A DNA stretch of 64,000 bases. Source: CAXMST01 sp963793415. Its GTDB lineage: Bacteria; Actinomycetota; Thermoleophilia; Solirubrobacterales; 70-9. The notes beneath the pieces are model-generated. The model was not told the DNA's origin. It was given only the letters and a program-made list of their open reading frames with translations, and made no database searches. Positions 49,902 to 58,789 of this stretch are shown here, one piece after another; the stretch's first letter is position 1; each line of letters begins with the position of its first letter. The position numbers and the translations under genes were made by a program. The stretch spans positions 2,356,001-2,420,000 of the forward strand of contig CAWCAC010000002.1 in NCBI GenBank assembly GCA_963793415.1, in the 5' to 3' direction.

Positions 49902-50576
49902 ATGTCTGCACGTAGCTACAACCAGATCTGCGGTCTCGCCCAGTCCCTCGACCTGCTCGGCGAGCGCTGGACGCTGCTGATCGTCCGCGAGCTGCTGCTC
50001 GGGCCGAAGCGGTTCGGGACGCTGCGCGAAGCGCTGCCGGGCGTCAACGCGAACCTGCTCAGCTCCCGGCTCAAGTCGCTGACCGACGCCGGCATCGTCG
50101 AGCCGGTCGAGCTCCCGCCTCCGGCCGCCGGAGTCTCCGCCTACGCGTTGACCGAGCGCGGCGAGGGCCTGCGCGAGCCGCTGATGTCGCTGGCCCTGTG
50201 GGGCATGGATCTGCTCGAACCGGCTGAACAGCACAGCCGCGGCTGGACCTCGCGGGGATCATGGCTCGCATCCTCGCGCGTCGCCGCTGCGGAGCGCGGC
50301 GGCGCGCTCGCCGGGTTGCCGCCGCTGAAGCTCAACGTCGAGGTCGAGGGCGAGCGGTTCGTGATCGAGATCGACGGATCCGGATCGGGCTCCGTCCGGC
50401 ACGGGGCCGCCGACGACGCCGGAGCCGCGCTCGAAGCGGACATGACCCGCTTTCACGCGTTGCTGATCGGCGCCGCGGAGCTCGACCCCGCAAGCGAGGC
50501 CGCCGCCGAGGCCGCGGCGCCGCTGATCGCGGCGCTCGCCGCTGCCTCGGGGGCCGCCCAGCCCGCAACCGCCTAG
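49902..50576 (+). CDS. HxlR-family transcriptional regulator
   Basis: 224 residues from ATG 49902 (GTG 49899 is an alternative). Residues about 1-100 are a winged-helix HxlR domain: CGLAQSLDLLGERWTLLIVRELLLGPKRFGTLREAL, in parts, and YALTERGEGL. The C-terminal 110 residues form a small alpha/beta domain (LKLNVEVEGERFVIEID) of SCP2-like appearance, perhaps a ligand sensor. Divergent from the MFS pump. Confidence 0.9.
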   Translation: MSARSYNQICGLAQSLDLLGERWTLLIVRELLLGPKRFGTLREALPGVNANLLSSRLKSLTDAGIVEPVELPPPAAGVSAYALTERGEGLREPLMSLALWGMDLLEPAEQHSRGWTSRGSWLASSRVAAAERGGALAGLPPLKLNVEVEGERFVIEIDGSGSGSVRHGAADDAGAALEADMTRFHALLIGAAELDPASEAAAEAAAPLIAALAAASGAAQPATA

Positions 50577-50588
50577 ACCGCGGGAGGC

Positions 50589-51374
50589 CTACTTGCCGGT
50601 CCGATCGCGCTCGAGCGCGTCCAGTCCGCCGGCCGGCGGACCGCCCGCACCGATCTCGACGCCCGGCGGCGTCTCCACGTAGAGGTCGGGCAGATCGTCG
50701 ACGGCGACCTCCAGCGAGCCTCCCGCGAGGCAGTCGAGGACATGGCCGCCGAGGGCGCGGTCCTCGCTGATGAAGTGCAGGTGGTAGCCGGCGACCCCGA
50801 CGCCGAGCCCGAGATCCGGGAAGCGGAAGCCGACGAGCGTGCCCTGGAGCGCCTCGAAGTCGAAGACGGCCTGTTCCGCGAGCACGTCGGCGAGCGGACG
50901 GTAGGGCGGCTCCTGACGAGGAACCGACCGCAGGTGGAGCCGATCGAAGCGCCCATCGACGCGAACGGCGTGAACGATCTCCGGGTGCCCGACGCGCGCG
51001 TCGATCTCGGCACAGATCGCGTCGAAGCTCATCCCCTCCCCCGCCTCCAGCGTCAGCCGGTGGCGCGCCTCGAAGCTGGTCAGGACCGCAAACGGCGTCC
51101 GTGCATCCTTGTCGACGACCTCGATCCGGCCCTCCGTGTCGGCGTGCAGGAAGCTGCCGTCGATCGCGATCATCTCGCCGTCGCAGCCATCCAGGGTGCC
51201 GATCCCGAAGTCGCCGCGGCCGGCCAGTTCGGCGAAGCTGACGTCGCCCTCATAGGCACCGTCGAGCATCGCTGCGATCGTCGACGTCTGAAAGGCGCGG
51301 TGAGCGGGGCCCGGATCTTCCTCGTGGGCGCCGCTGCTCAGGTGCAGCGCGCCGATCAGGCGCTCGTCGATCAC
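50589..51374 (-). CDS. Acetolactate decarboxylase
   Basis: 261 residues, GTG start. Converts alpha-acetolactate to acetoin. Conserved features: FQTSTIAAMLDGAYEGDVSF, GDFGIGTLDGCDGEMIAIDG, and the zinc site GYHLHFISEDRALGGHVLD with three His. Length agrees with AlsD/BudA. No acetolactate synthase, acetoin dehydrogenase or regulator lies in the window, so it acts on acetolactate from branched-chain amino acid synthesis or from genes elsewhere. Confidence 0.93.
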   Translation of the reverse strand: MIDERLIGALHLSSGAHEEDPGPAHRAFQTSTIAAMLDGAYEGDVSFAELAGRGDFGIGTLDGCDGEMIAIDGSFLHADTEGRIEVVDKDARTPFAVLTSFEARHRLTLEAGEGMSFDAICAEIDARVGHPEIVHAVRVDGRFDRLHLRSVPRQEPPYRPLADVLAEQAVFDFEALQGTLVGFRFPDLGLGVGVAGYHLHFISEDRALGGHVLDCLAGGSLEVAVDDLPDLYVETPPGVEIGAGGPPAGGLDALERDRTGK

Positions 51375-51433
51375 GCGGAGGACCGTATCGGGGCCCGGCC
51401 GGCCGCGTAAGCCGGGGGGCGTCTCAAGAGCCG

Positions 51434-51802
51434 CTAGAGCTCGCGGCTTCGCTCCTCGCGTTCAGCCGCTTCCGCGTCGTGGCGCGCCGCGGCCTCGCCG
51501 GCGACGCGCGCCCGCTTCTCGATCTGCTCGGCGTCGGCGTGAGCCTGCTCGGCCTCCTGCGCATGCTCGGCGGCGAGCTGCTCGTGCTCGACAGCCTCGG
51601 CATGCCTCTGCTCGGCCTCCGGGCCGAGCGCGCTGGCACGCTGTGCCTTCGCCTCGGCCTCCTGGCGGTGGTCCGCCGCCTCTTGCTCCAGCCGCAGGCG
51701 AGCCTCGTCCTTGCGCCGGCCGCGTCGCCGGATCGCGGCGACGACCAAGGCCGCGAGAATCGCGAGGGCGACGACGAGGGCGATGATCAATCCGGTGCTC
51801 AT
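51434..51802 (-). CDS. Membrane-anchored coiled-coil protein (122 aa)
   Basis: ATG 51800-51802. One N-terminal helix (LIIALVVALAILAALVVAAI), then a short Arg/Lys patch and about 85 residues rich in Ala/Glu/His/Gln with heptad-like periodicity (EAEQRHAEAVEHEQLAAEH), a cytoplasmic coiled coil by the positive-inside rule. No specific function. Confidence 0.72.
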   Translation of the reverse strand: MSTGLIIALVVALAILAALVVAAIRRRGRRKDEARLRLEQEAADHRQEAEAKAQRASALGPEAEQRHAEAVEHEQLAAEHAQEAEQAHADAEQIEKRARVAGEAAARHDAEAAEREERSREL

Positions 51803-51854
51803 AACCGGGTCGGTACCCGAACCGCCATTCGCCAAACGGGCCTGGACGGATTGG

Positions 51855-51880
51855 CCCCGCCGGGCACACGCCCGGCGGGG
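51855..51880. terminator. 11-bp hairpin downstream of the RTX gene
   Basis: CCCCGCCGGGC (51855-51865), loop ACAC, GCCCGGCGGGG (51870-51880). It follows the RTX/TSP3 gene on the minus strand. Confidence 0.75.
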
Positions 51881-51902
51881 TGTCCTCCGCGTCGCTAGGT
51901 CC

Positions 51903-53192
<1,290 letters not shown>

Positions 53193-53313
53193 TGCGTCCC
53201 CTCCATGGGTTGTCTGGCTAGTCAGTCCCGCCTCGCGACCGGGGTAGTTCGGCCGCGACGACTGGGCTTCACGGTACGGATGCCGAGCCGGTTCGGCGCC
53301 GGTTCGCGATAGC

Positions 53314-53526
53314 TCAACCGGGGAGCCGCGACATCCAGTCCCGGGCGAGATCGGTCAGCCGTTCCGAGGGAACGCGGCGCGCAGACGAACGGCGGTCCTC
53401 GCCGGACCGGCGCTCGCCCTCGCGGCGCTCGAGCCCGTCGGGGGCTCCCTGCTCGTTATCCGTCCGCCGTCGATCGACCCCGCTGCGCCGGTCGAACATC
53501 CGGCGCCTCACCCAGCTCCGCCTCAT
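53314..53526 (-). CDS. Small basic protein with DRRSG repeats (70 aa)
   Basis: ATG 53524-53526. Two related motifs, DRRSGVDRR and ERRSGEDRR, in an Arg-rich chain ending SERLTDLARDWMSRLPG. The motif is widespread in small bacterial proteins and receiver-linked tails of unknown role. Divergent from the ATP-grasp gene. Confidence 0.5.
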   Translation of the reverse strand: MRRSWVRRRMFDRRSGVDRRRTDNEQGAPDGLERREGERRSGEDRRSSARRVPSERLTDLARDWMSRLPG

Positions 53527-53623
53527 GTCGACGGGGTACCCCGCGGGGGTTCCGTCAAACCGGGCGGATCCGGGTGCCTTTCACGGGTTTCCGGACCCCC
53601 GTCGCAGGGAATCACCCGCCTCT

Positions 53624-54478
53624 ATGCACTCCGGGACGAAGGTCTTGCTGGCCTGGGAGCGGAACGAAGCCGACTCCTGGAACCCCGTTCTCGCCGAGCT
53701 CCTGCGCGAGCGCGGCGACGAGGTCGCCGAGGTCCACGACCTCGACGATCTACGCGAGCTCGACGTCGGGTCGTTCGACATCTGCCTGCCCCGCTTCCGG
53801 GTCGGCGCCGCCAACATGACCGCACTCGACGAGGCGCTCGTGCGGGCCGGGATCCCGATGCTGAACTCGCGCAAATGCCGGATCGCCTGCGAGAACACGG
53901 CGGTCGCCCACGTCGCCTTCGATCAGGCCGGAATCCCCCAGCCGCGCTCGATCGTCGTCAGCTGCGAGGGCATCGACGACCGCCGGCCCGACTGGGAGGG
54001 CGAGACCGTGATCAAGCCGCTGTCCGGAAACCGCAGCGCCGGCGTCGAGATCCTCGACTCCCCGATCGAGGCGGTAAGGCGCGCGGTCGAGCGCCGCGAG
54101 GACCTCGTCGTTCAGGAGATGATCTGGCCCGCCCGCTGCTGGCGGGTGATCGTCGGTCGCAATCGCGGCACCGTCGACCCCTACTGGCGCCGGTCGCCCG
54201 ATTCCGGCGAGAGGATCCTCAGCATCTCGACCGGGTCGCAGATCGTCCGCGACCCGGCGCCGGCCGCGGTCGAGATGGTCGCCGCCGAGATGAACGCGGC
54301 CGTCGACGGCGATCTGCTTGCGGTGGAAGCTGGCTGTCGCCTCGGTCTGATTCCGCGGGGCGGACGGGCGGCCCGGGTCAGCGGTCGATCGGGTCGTAGC
54401 CGGCGGGTTCGCCACCCTCGAGCAGGAGGTTGCGCGCGAGCGGCATCTGGTGCGAGCTCGACTCGAGAATGTGCATGA
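53624..54478 (+). CDS. RimK-like ATP-grasp protein, 3' end truncated
   Basis: From ATG 53624. Residues 1 to about 85 are a pre-ATP-grasp domain (VLLAWERNEADSWNPVLAEL); about 90-230 the ATP-grasp core: ACENTAVAHVAFDQAGIPQP, the ATP-binding Lys in ETVIKPLSGNRSAGV, VVQEMI, and RVIVGRNRG. The core stops at GDLLAVEAG near 54330, where the metal-binding E-x-N strand should follow; instead an Arg/Gly-rich tail runs 101 bases over the convergent decarboxylase gene. The ligase site is therefore incomplete and the gene is probably a deletion remnant. Confidence 0.6.
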   Translation: MHSGTKVLLAWERNEADSWNPVLAELLRERGDEVAEVHDLDDLRELDVGSFDICLPRFRVGAANMTALDEALVRAGIPMLNSRKCRIACENTAVAHVAFDQAGIPQPRSIVVSCEGIDDRRPDWEGETVIKPLSGNRSAGVEILDSPIEAVRRAVERREDLVVQEMIWPARCWRVIVGRNRGTVDPYWRRSPDSGERILSISTGSQIVRDPAPAAVEMVAAEMNAAVDGDLLAVEAGCRLGLIPRGGRAARVSGRSGRSRRVRHPRAGGCARAASGASSTRECA

Positions 54479-55853
54479 AGTAGCCGGCCGTGTTCGGAAA
54501 CGCGACGAGATCACCGACGGCTGCACCCTCGGTGAAGCGCAGCCGCCGCCAGGTGAGCAGCTCGCGCTCGATGCAGTAGGCGCCGACCAGGTAGCCGTCG
54601 AACGACTCCGACGGCGGGCCCGACGCCGGGCCGCGCACGAGCCACGGATCGATCATCGAGTCCTCGGCTGCCGTCCCCGACTGGGTCCGGTTCATCGCCA
54701 GGCCGACGAGCCGGTCCCCGGCGGCGCCGCGCTTGCGGAACTCGACCCGCGCCAGGGTCATGCCACAGCCGTCGAGCAGCGCCCGGCCCGGCTCGCAGCG
54801 CAGCTCGAGCCGGCGCTCGACGAGTGCCTCGGCGACGGTCGTCCTGCCGCTCCGCTCCGACGCGGGCGCCCCCAGCACACGCTGCAGCCAGGGGCCGCGG
54901 ATCAGGTCCTGCGCAGCCGGATAGACGGCCGGCTCCCCGACGGCCGCCTCGCCCTCGAGGCGCAGTCCGAGCCCGTTGCCGAGGTAGGTGACCGGCGGCC
55001 CGCTGCCGGTGAGCCCGGTGCGCATCCGCGCCCAGAACGCCTCCCACTCCGCCGCGTCCTCGAGGTAGCGCATCGGAATGCCACCGCCAATGTCGATGAA
55101 TTCGAGGCGCGCACCGGCGGCCGCGAACCGGTCGGCGATCGCGATCGCGACGCGCAGGCCCTCGGACCTGTCGTCGGGGTCGTAGCCGTCGAGGTGGAAG
55201 TGGAGACCGCGCAGTCGCAGCGCCGGCTCGTCGCCGTTTCCGGCCGCGAGACCCGCTGACGTGAGCAGCTCCGGGACCTCTGCCGGATCGATGCCGAAGC
55301 GGGTCGGGGGCCGCTCCGGCGCCGCGCCTGAGAGGGCGAGGCGTATTGCGATCGGCATTCGCACCCCGGCCGCGACCGCGACCTGCCGCGTCACCTCGAG
55401 CTCGTCCCGGTTGTCGACCACGACCAGGGCGCCCGACCGCGCACAGAGCTCGAGCAGGGCGCGCGGCTTGACGGCGGCGGTGACGACGACGCGCTCGCCG
55501 TGGATGCCGCGGTCGAGCACCTGCTGCAGCTCCTGCTCGGAGGCGACGTCGATTCCCGCCCCGAGCTCGACGGCGCGGTCTACGAGGCCGAGCGCCTTGT
55601 TCGCCTTGCGGGCGAAGTAGACGCCGAGATCGACGCCGTGGGCGCGCGCGGCCCCGCGCAGCTCGGCGATGTTGCGGGCAATCGCTCGCGGGTCGATCAG
55701 ATTGAGGGGCGATCCGTGCTCGGCGACCAGCTCCTGCAGGAGCCCGGGTCTCTCGAGCAGCCGCAGCTGCCAAGGCTCGGCGCGCGCGGTCAGTGGCGAC
55801 ACCCCGCGCAGCGAGGTCGGGGCGGTGAGCCGCGCTTCGGCGACCTCGCTCAT
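54378..55853 (-). CDS. PLP-dependent decarboxylase (Orn/DAP decarboxylase family 2)
   Basis: 491 residues of the fold-III decarboxylase family (DAP/ornithine decarboxylase, SbnH-like). PLP Lys in VYFARKANKALG, LEFIDIGGGIP for phosphate binding, EPGRALLDGCG, and the C-terminal GDLVAFPNTAGYFMH. Longer than LysA because of an N-terminal extension of about 35 residues. Its ATG (55851-55853) overlaps the stop of the FAD protein by 4 bases. In this operon it probably decarboxylates a diamino acid or a citryl-type conjugate, as SbnH does, rather than making lysine. Confidence 0.87.
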   Translation of the reverse strand: MSEVAEARLTAPTSLRGVSPLTARAEPWQLRLLERPGLLQELVAEHGSPLNLIDPRAIARNIAELRGAARAHGVDLGVYFARKANKALGLVDRAVELGAGIDVASEQELQQVLDRGIHGERVVVTAAVKPRALLELCARSGALVVVDNRDELEVTRQVAVAAGVRMPIAIRLALSGAAPERPPTRFGIDPAEVPELLTSAGLAAGNGDEPALRLRGLHFHLDGYDPDDRSEGLRVAIAIADRFAAAGARLEFIDIGGGIPMRYLEDAAEWEAFWARMRTGLTGSGPPVTYLGNGLGLRLEGEAAVGEPAVYPAAQDLIRGPWLQRVLGAPASERSGRTTVAEALVERRLELRCEPGRALLDGCGMTLARVEFRKRGAAGDRLVGLAMNRTQSGTAAEDSMIDPWLVRGPASGPPSESFDGYLVGAYCIERELLTWRRLRFTEGAAVGDLVAFPNTAGYFMHILESSSHQMPLARNLLLEGGEPAGYDPIDR

Positions 55854-57487
55854 GCGGCCACCAGTCTGCGAGCCCAGCGGTCCGGGTGCGGGTGGAGCCT
55901 GCGGCTCAGCGTGTCGTTGCCGATCACCCAGTCCTCGGTCAGCCGGCCGACCGCCGAGAGCCCCTGCGAGCGGGAGCCATCCGCCGCGATGCAGCCCCCG
56001 TCGCGATCGACCTCGATCCCGCGCCTGCCCCCGGGCGCAGCGCGCACGGCGCCGACTGCGCGGAGCTCGTCGACGAGGTCGTCGCAGCGCTCGAGCGCTC
56101 CGGGCGGGCTCAGCACGGCGTCGATGCGGACCGTCCCCGGGGGCGCGTCACGGACGTCGGCGAGCTCGCCGAACTCGACCTTGCCAGCGTCGATCAGCGC
56201 CATCAGCTTGGCCCCGTTGACGGGCGGCGGACCGAAGGCGATCCGCTCCATCTCGAGCGCGAGAGCCGCGAAGCCGGGCCAGGCGCCCGCCTCGATGCCG
56301 CCGTGGCCGCCGCGCTCGACGATCGCCGGATAGAGGGCTCGCCATGCCTCCCCGAGCGCCCAGCGAACGTCGGGGCGGCGCTCGCCCGCGGCGACCCGCC
56401 AGGACCGCGAGAGGCGCCGCGCTGCCGTCTCGGGCTCGGCCACGGTCGCACCGGCGATCAGCTCCTCGAGCCAGCAGGCGAGCATCCGCGGCCCCGGCAT
56501 CGGATCGCGCCGCGCGCCGGCGTTCAGTGCCAACACCTCGCCGTGGAGCTCGGCCGCGGTCGCGCAGAGCTCGGGAACGATGTCGCCGGCGGGATCGAAC
56601 CCCTCGCGGGCCCGCAGGCGCTCGCGGCCTTCCGCGACGACGGCAGCCAGGCCCGGATCTGCGCTCACGCGGGCCGGGTCCGGTTTGACGAGCACCGGCC
56701 GGCCGCTGCGCGAGAGCGCCGTGATCGTGCCCGCCTCACCGGGCGCGGGAACATAGGTGAGCCGCGCCGAGCCGTCGTCGCGCGGCACGAAGCCTCCACC
56801 CCGGCCCTCGGTCAGCGCCAGCGCGACGTCGATCAGGGTGAGCGCCATCCCGCGCACGTAGACGGGCGCGCACGCCGGCACCGTCTCTTCGGATAGGGCC
56901 TCGCCGAGCGGGTAGGCGACGCGGACGCCCCTCGAGCCCAGATCCCAGCCGGAGCCGGCCGGGCCGGACCGGTGACCGATCGCGAGCATCACCTCGTCGC
57001 AGTCGAGTCGGACCGGTTCGGCGCCACTTGTGCGCAGCCGCCACGCCGCTCCGTCGGACTCGACCCGCTCGACGCGGGCGCGATGCAGATGGGCATCGAC
57101 GTTATCCGGTAGCGAGGCCCAGATCGCGGCGAAGCAGTCACCCAGGTAGCGGCCGACCAGCGCCCGCGGCGAGTAGCCGTCGCTCCCGACCGTCCGCTCG
57201 TCCCGTCCGAGCCATTCGGCGAAGCTCTCTCGGCGGTGCGGAGGAACCGCGGTCGCGGCGTCGTCGGGCCAGGCGTCGATCAGGCTGTCGGCGAAGTTCA
57301 TCCGCAACCATGGCGGTTGCTGGGCGGAATAGACGGCGCCGGCCCCGGGCTCGCCGCTTGGCTCGAACAGATCCACCCGGAACGATCGCCGGCTTTCGCG
57401 GGCGCGAGCCGCGAGGCGCTCGAAGCAGTAGAGGCCCTTCGGGCCGACCCCGATGATGGCGACCCGAAGGGGATCTGGGGCGGCCAT
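55850..57487 (-). CDS. FAD/NAD(P)-binding protein (NAD_binding_9 type)
   Basis: 545 residues. The dinucleotide site at the N-terminus is VAIIGVGPKGLYCFERLAA, then DLFEPSGEPGAGAVYSAQQPPWLRMNF and DEVMLAIGH. The middle holds VYVRGMALTLIDVALALTEGRGG. This matches the FAD-NAD(P)-binding family related to N-hydroxylating monooxygenases, whose reactions are mostly unknown. ATG 57485-57487, one base after the synthase stop, so it is the centre of a three-gene operon. A replacement for the SbnB oxidation step, or an N-hydroxylation step, are both open. Confidence 0.85.
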   Translation of the reverse strand: MAAPDPLRVAIIGVGPKGLYCFERLAARARESRRSFRVDLFEPSGEPGAGAVYSAQQPPWLRMNFADSLIDAWPDDAATAVPPHRRESFAEWLGRDERTVGSDGYSPRALVGRYLGDCFAAIWASLPDNVDAHLHRARVERVESDGAAWRLRTSGAEPVRLDCDEVMLAIGHRSGPAGSGWDLGSRGVRVAYPLGEALSEETVPACAPVYVRGMALTLIDVALALTEGRGGGFVPRDDGSARLTYVPAPGEAGTITALSRSGRPVLVKPDPARVSADPGLAAVVAEGRERLRAREGFDPAGDIVPELCATAAELHGEVLALNAGARRDPMPGPRMLACWLEELIAGATVAEPETAARRLSRSWRVAAGERRPDVRWALGEAWRALYPAIVERGGHGGIEAGAWPGFAALALEMERIAFGPPPVNGAKLMALIDAGKVEFGELADVRDAPPGTVRIDAVLSPPGALERCDDLVDELRAVGAVRAAPGGRRGIEVDRDGGCIAADGSRSQGLSAVGRLTEDWVIGNDTLSRRLHPHPDRWARRLVAA

Positions 57488-57488
57488 C

Positions 57489-58544
57489 TCAGGCGGCTGC
57501 CGCGAACCCGGCGGAGGCGTCCCGGCCAAGAATCCGTTGCAGCTGCTCCGGTGCGACGCCGAGCTCGTGCTCGACCCAGCCGTCGTCGTAGACAGTCTCC
57601 AGATAGCCGCTGCCGCCGTCGGGCGCGATCACCGCGACACGGGCTGCGTCGGGCAACTCGTCCGCGAGCCCGGTCAGCGCCGTCATCACCGCGCCGGTCG
57701 AGGCGCCGCCGAAGATCGCCTCGCGCTCGATCAGGCGACGACAACCGACTACGCAGTCGAGGTCGTCGGCGCGGATCAGGCGGTCGGGATCGACGCCGCA
57801 GGAGATCGCCGTCTCCTCACCCGCCCCGAGACCGGGCAGGCGGCGGGGGGCGCGGCTGCCCCCGAACAGGGCGCTGCCCTGGGCATCGACGGCAACGATC
57901 TCGGTCCGCGCGGCGACCTCGCCCAGGTACTGCTCACAGCCGGCGATCGTTCCCGTCGTGCTCGTCGCCACGAACAGCAGGTCGGGCTCGCCGCCGAGGA
58001 ACTCGACGATCTCGCGCATCGTGCCGCGGGCATGCGACCCGGGGTTCGAGGGGTTCCCGTACTGGTTCGGCCACCAGGCGCCGGCGATCTCGTCGCGGAG
58101 CCGAGCGACGGTCGCGATCCGGGTCGAGAGCAGATCGCCGTCGGCCGGGTCGGGCTCGGTGATCACCTCGACCTCGGCACCGTAGGCGCGCATCGTCGCG
58201 ATCTTCTCGGGCGAGGAGCGGTGGTCGACAACGCAGATGAAGCGGAGACCGAGGAATCGGCAGGCCTGGGCGAGGCCGACACCCATGTTCCCCGACGAGG
58301 ACTCGACCACGGTCCCGCCCTCGGCCAGCTCGCCGCGAGCGATCGCGTCGACGACCATCGCCGCAGCCGGTCGATCCTTGGCGCTGCCGCCGGGGTTCGT
58401 CTGCTCGAGCTTGAGCCAGAGCTCGACGTCGGGGCGCGACGCGAGATAGCGCTCGAGGCGGACCAGCGGGGTCGAGCCGATCGCGTCGAGGATGCCGGCG
58501 GAGCGCAGGCCGGCGGACTCGGGGGTGTCGGCGAGAACGGGCAC
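57489..58544 (-). CDS. SbnA-like PLP-dependent synthase (diaminopropionate pathway)
   Basis: 351 residues, GTG start 58542-58544. Cysteine-synthase fold with features I associate with SbnA rather than CysK: STPLVRLERYL, PLP Lys in NPGGSAKDRPAAAM, ESSSGNMGVGLAQACRFLGL, RFICVVD, WWPNQYGNPSNPGSH, ATSTTGTIAGC, and LDCVVGCRRLIEREAIFGGAS. SbnA joins O-phospho-L-serine and L-glutamate to give the precursor of 2,3-diaminopropionate. The usual partner SbnB is absent; the next gene encodes an FAD/NAD(P) protein. First gene of the operon; likely makes a non-protein amino acid for a small peptide or metal chelator. Confidence 0.88.
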   Translation of the reverse strand: MPVLADTPESAGLRSAGILDAIGSTPLVRLERYLASRPDVELWLKLEQTNPGGSAKDRPAAAMVVDAIARGELAEGGTVVESSSGNMGVGLAQACRFLGLRFICVVDHRSSPEKIATMRAYGAEVEVITEPDPADGDLLSTRIATVARLRDEIAGAWWPNQYGNPSNPGSHARGTMREIVEFLGGEPDLLFVATSTTGTIAGCEQYLGEVAARTEIVAVDAQGSALFGGSRAPRRLPGLGAGEETAISCGVDPDRLIRADDLDCVVGCRRLIEREAIFGGASTGAVMTALTGLADELPDAARVAVIAPDGGSGYLETVYDDGWVEHELGVAPEQLQRILGRDASAGFAAAA

Positions 58545-58655
58545 GAGCCGGATTTACCCCTGGGCTGGGGCGGCGAAACCGATGAGGGTTTCGGGCGCTG
58601 GCGGGGGTTCGTGGGAAGGACCATGCGCTCCGCGGGCGGGTCCTGTCGGGGGGTT

Positions 58656-58707
58656 TCCCGGGCCCACCCGAATCCGCTTGGTTCACTTGGTCCGGGTGGG
58701 CCCGGGA
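58656..58707. terminator. 15-bp perfect inverted repeat, likely bidirectional terminator
   Basis: Arms TCCCGGGCCCACCCG (58656-58670) and its exact complement (58693-58707) around a 22-base loop. It follows the stop of the coiled-coil membrane gene on the minus strand and insulates it from the SbnA operon. The rest of 58545-58789 holds no gene; the operon promoter must lie here. Confidence 0.65.
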
Positions 58708-58789
58708 TCCCTCCCCCCGCCACCCGCCCGAAGAGGAGGGGCAGCTGACAGTGCGGCGTCCGAGGGGCTTGTGGGTGGAGCCGCGAGGG

